Program-made: the position numbers and the translations under genes
Virus record (IMG/VR): IMGVR_UViG_3300010354_000140
Coordinates: 1 to 48,708 of that record
Length of the DNA stretch: 48,708 bases
From: a virus
Reading direction: 5' to 3' (one strand)
In this document: in pieces, positions 48,516 to 48,708 of the stretch
How the letters are laid out: each line of letters begins with the position of its first letter
Position numbering within the stretch: position 1 is the first letter of the stretch
The notes under the pieces: generated by a model
Databases searched by the model: none
Told to the model about the DNA's origin: nothing
What the model saw: the letters and a program-made list of their open reading frames with translations, nothing else

Positions 48516-48708
48516 CTATGAGCTAAGGAGAAGGCGCTTAATCACAGACTTTATGTTTAGCAAATAATGCTTATCCAAAGAGCTTTTGCTGCAAGTGAGC
48601 AATGCGCCAGAAGAATGCTTGAAGATATAGTGTTTTTTCTCTCTATAAAGTACAAAACCATATCTTTTTACGAGCGCGAATAGCTCGCGCCTATTGTCTT
48701 TATGGGCC
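48516..48708 (-). CDS. HicA-like small protein (partial, runs off right edge)
   Basis: The frame has 63 codons before a stop at 48516 and no start inside the window. The sequence RELFALVKRYGFVLYREKKH, YIFKHSSGALLTCSKSS and NIKSVIKRLLLSS resembles HicA/YcfA toxins: G-F-x-x-x-R-x-K-x-H-x-x-F-x-H, then a final I-K-x-x-I-K-x-L helix. The His in KKHYIF corresponds to the catalytic His of HicA mRNA interferases. In phages such proteins may be paired with HicB-like antitoxins or act alone; neither is visible here. Confidence 0.5.
   Translation of the reverse strand, partial: AHKDNRRELFALVKRYGFVLYREKKHYIFKHSSGALLTCSKSSLDKHYLLNIKSVIKRLLLSS

Overview
This window is part of the genome of a long-tailed (siphovirus-like) double-stranded DNA phage, most likely a cyanophage. 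The head and tail genes follow the lambda-like order: terminase, portal, Mu-F-like protein, protease/scaffold, decoration protein, major capsid protein, connectors, tail tube, frameshifted tail chaperones, a very long tape measure, then M/L/K/J-like tip proteins and long fibres. The cyanophage assignment rests on a compact class I ribonucleotide reductase of the type seen in marine cyanophages, a small protein ending like the Calvin-cycle regulator CP12, and a DUF6496-type protein. No integrase, endolysin or DNA polymerase is visible. Both edges cut through genes, so the genome continues on each side.

Layout. Positions 1-25171 (minus strand): fibres, tail tip, tape measure, chaperones, tail completion, connectors, capsid, and protease with an internal scaffold start. 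Around 25172-25536: a divergent control region with a small plus-strand XRE regulator. Positions 25509-30805 (minus): a cassette of sugar genes (an RfbH-type 3-dehydratase, an SDR, three glycosyltransferases) embedded between head genes. Positions 30843-33393 (minus): Mu-F-like protein and portal. Positions 33456-35405 (plus): terminase, CP12-like protein, tRNA-Leu(UAA) and a terminator. Positions 35412-40502 (minus): small proteins, a phosphoesterase, a tRNA-like element, HU, nrdB/nrdA and a winged-helix-like protein. Positions 40503-41102: a 600-bp CTAG-rich, A-tract-rich control or origin-like region. Then a plus-strand HNH gene, GC-rich repeat-bearing islands around a Gp88-family gene, a NUMOD4/HNH gene, and a run of small minus-strand genes ending with a DUF932 gene and a partial HicA-like gene at the right edge.

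How the parts work together. The right-hand block looks like the early accessory region. Four of its genes are preceded by near-identical promoter modules (a -35 close to TTGACA, exactly 17 bases, a -10 of the TAAATT type), and each transcript would begin with a small hairpin about 12-13 bases after the -10 box. One stem has compensating base changes, so the RNA structure itself appears conserved. The nucleotide-metabolism genes (nrdA, nrdB) and CP12-like protein would redirect host metabolism towards dNTPs. The sugar cassette could build and transfer a 3,6-dideoxyhexose onto a surface polymer or virion protein. The structural block is leftward, punctuated by terminators that sit directly in front of start codons.

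Limits: everything here comes from reading the sequence. Family names rest on recognised motifs and gene order, not on searches.
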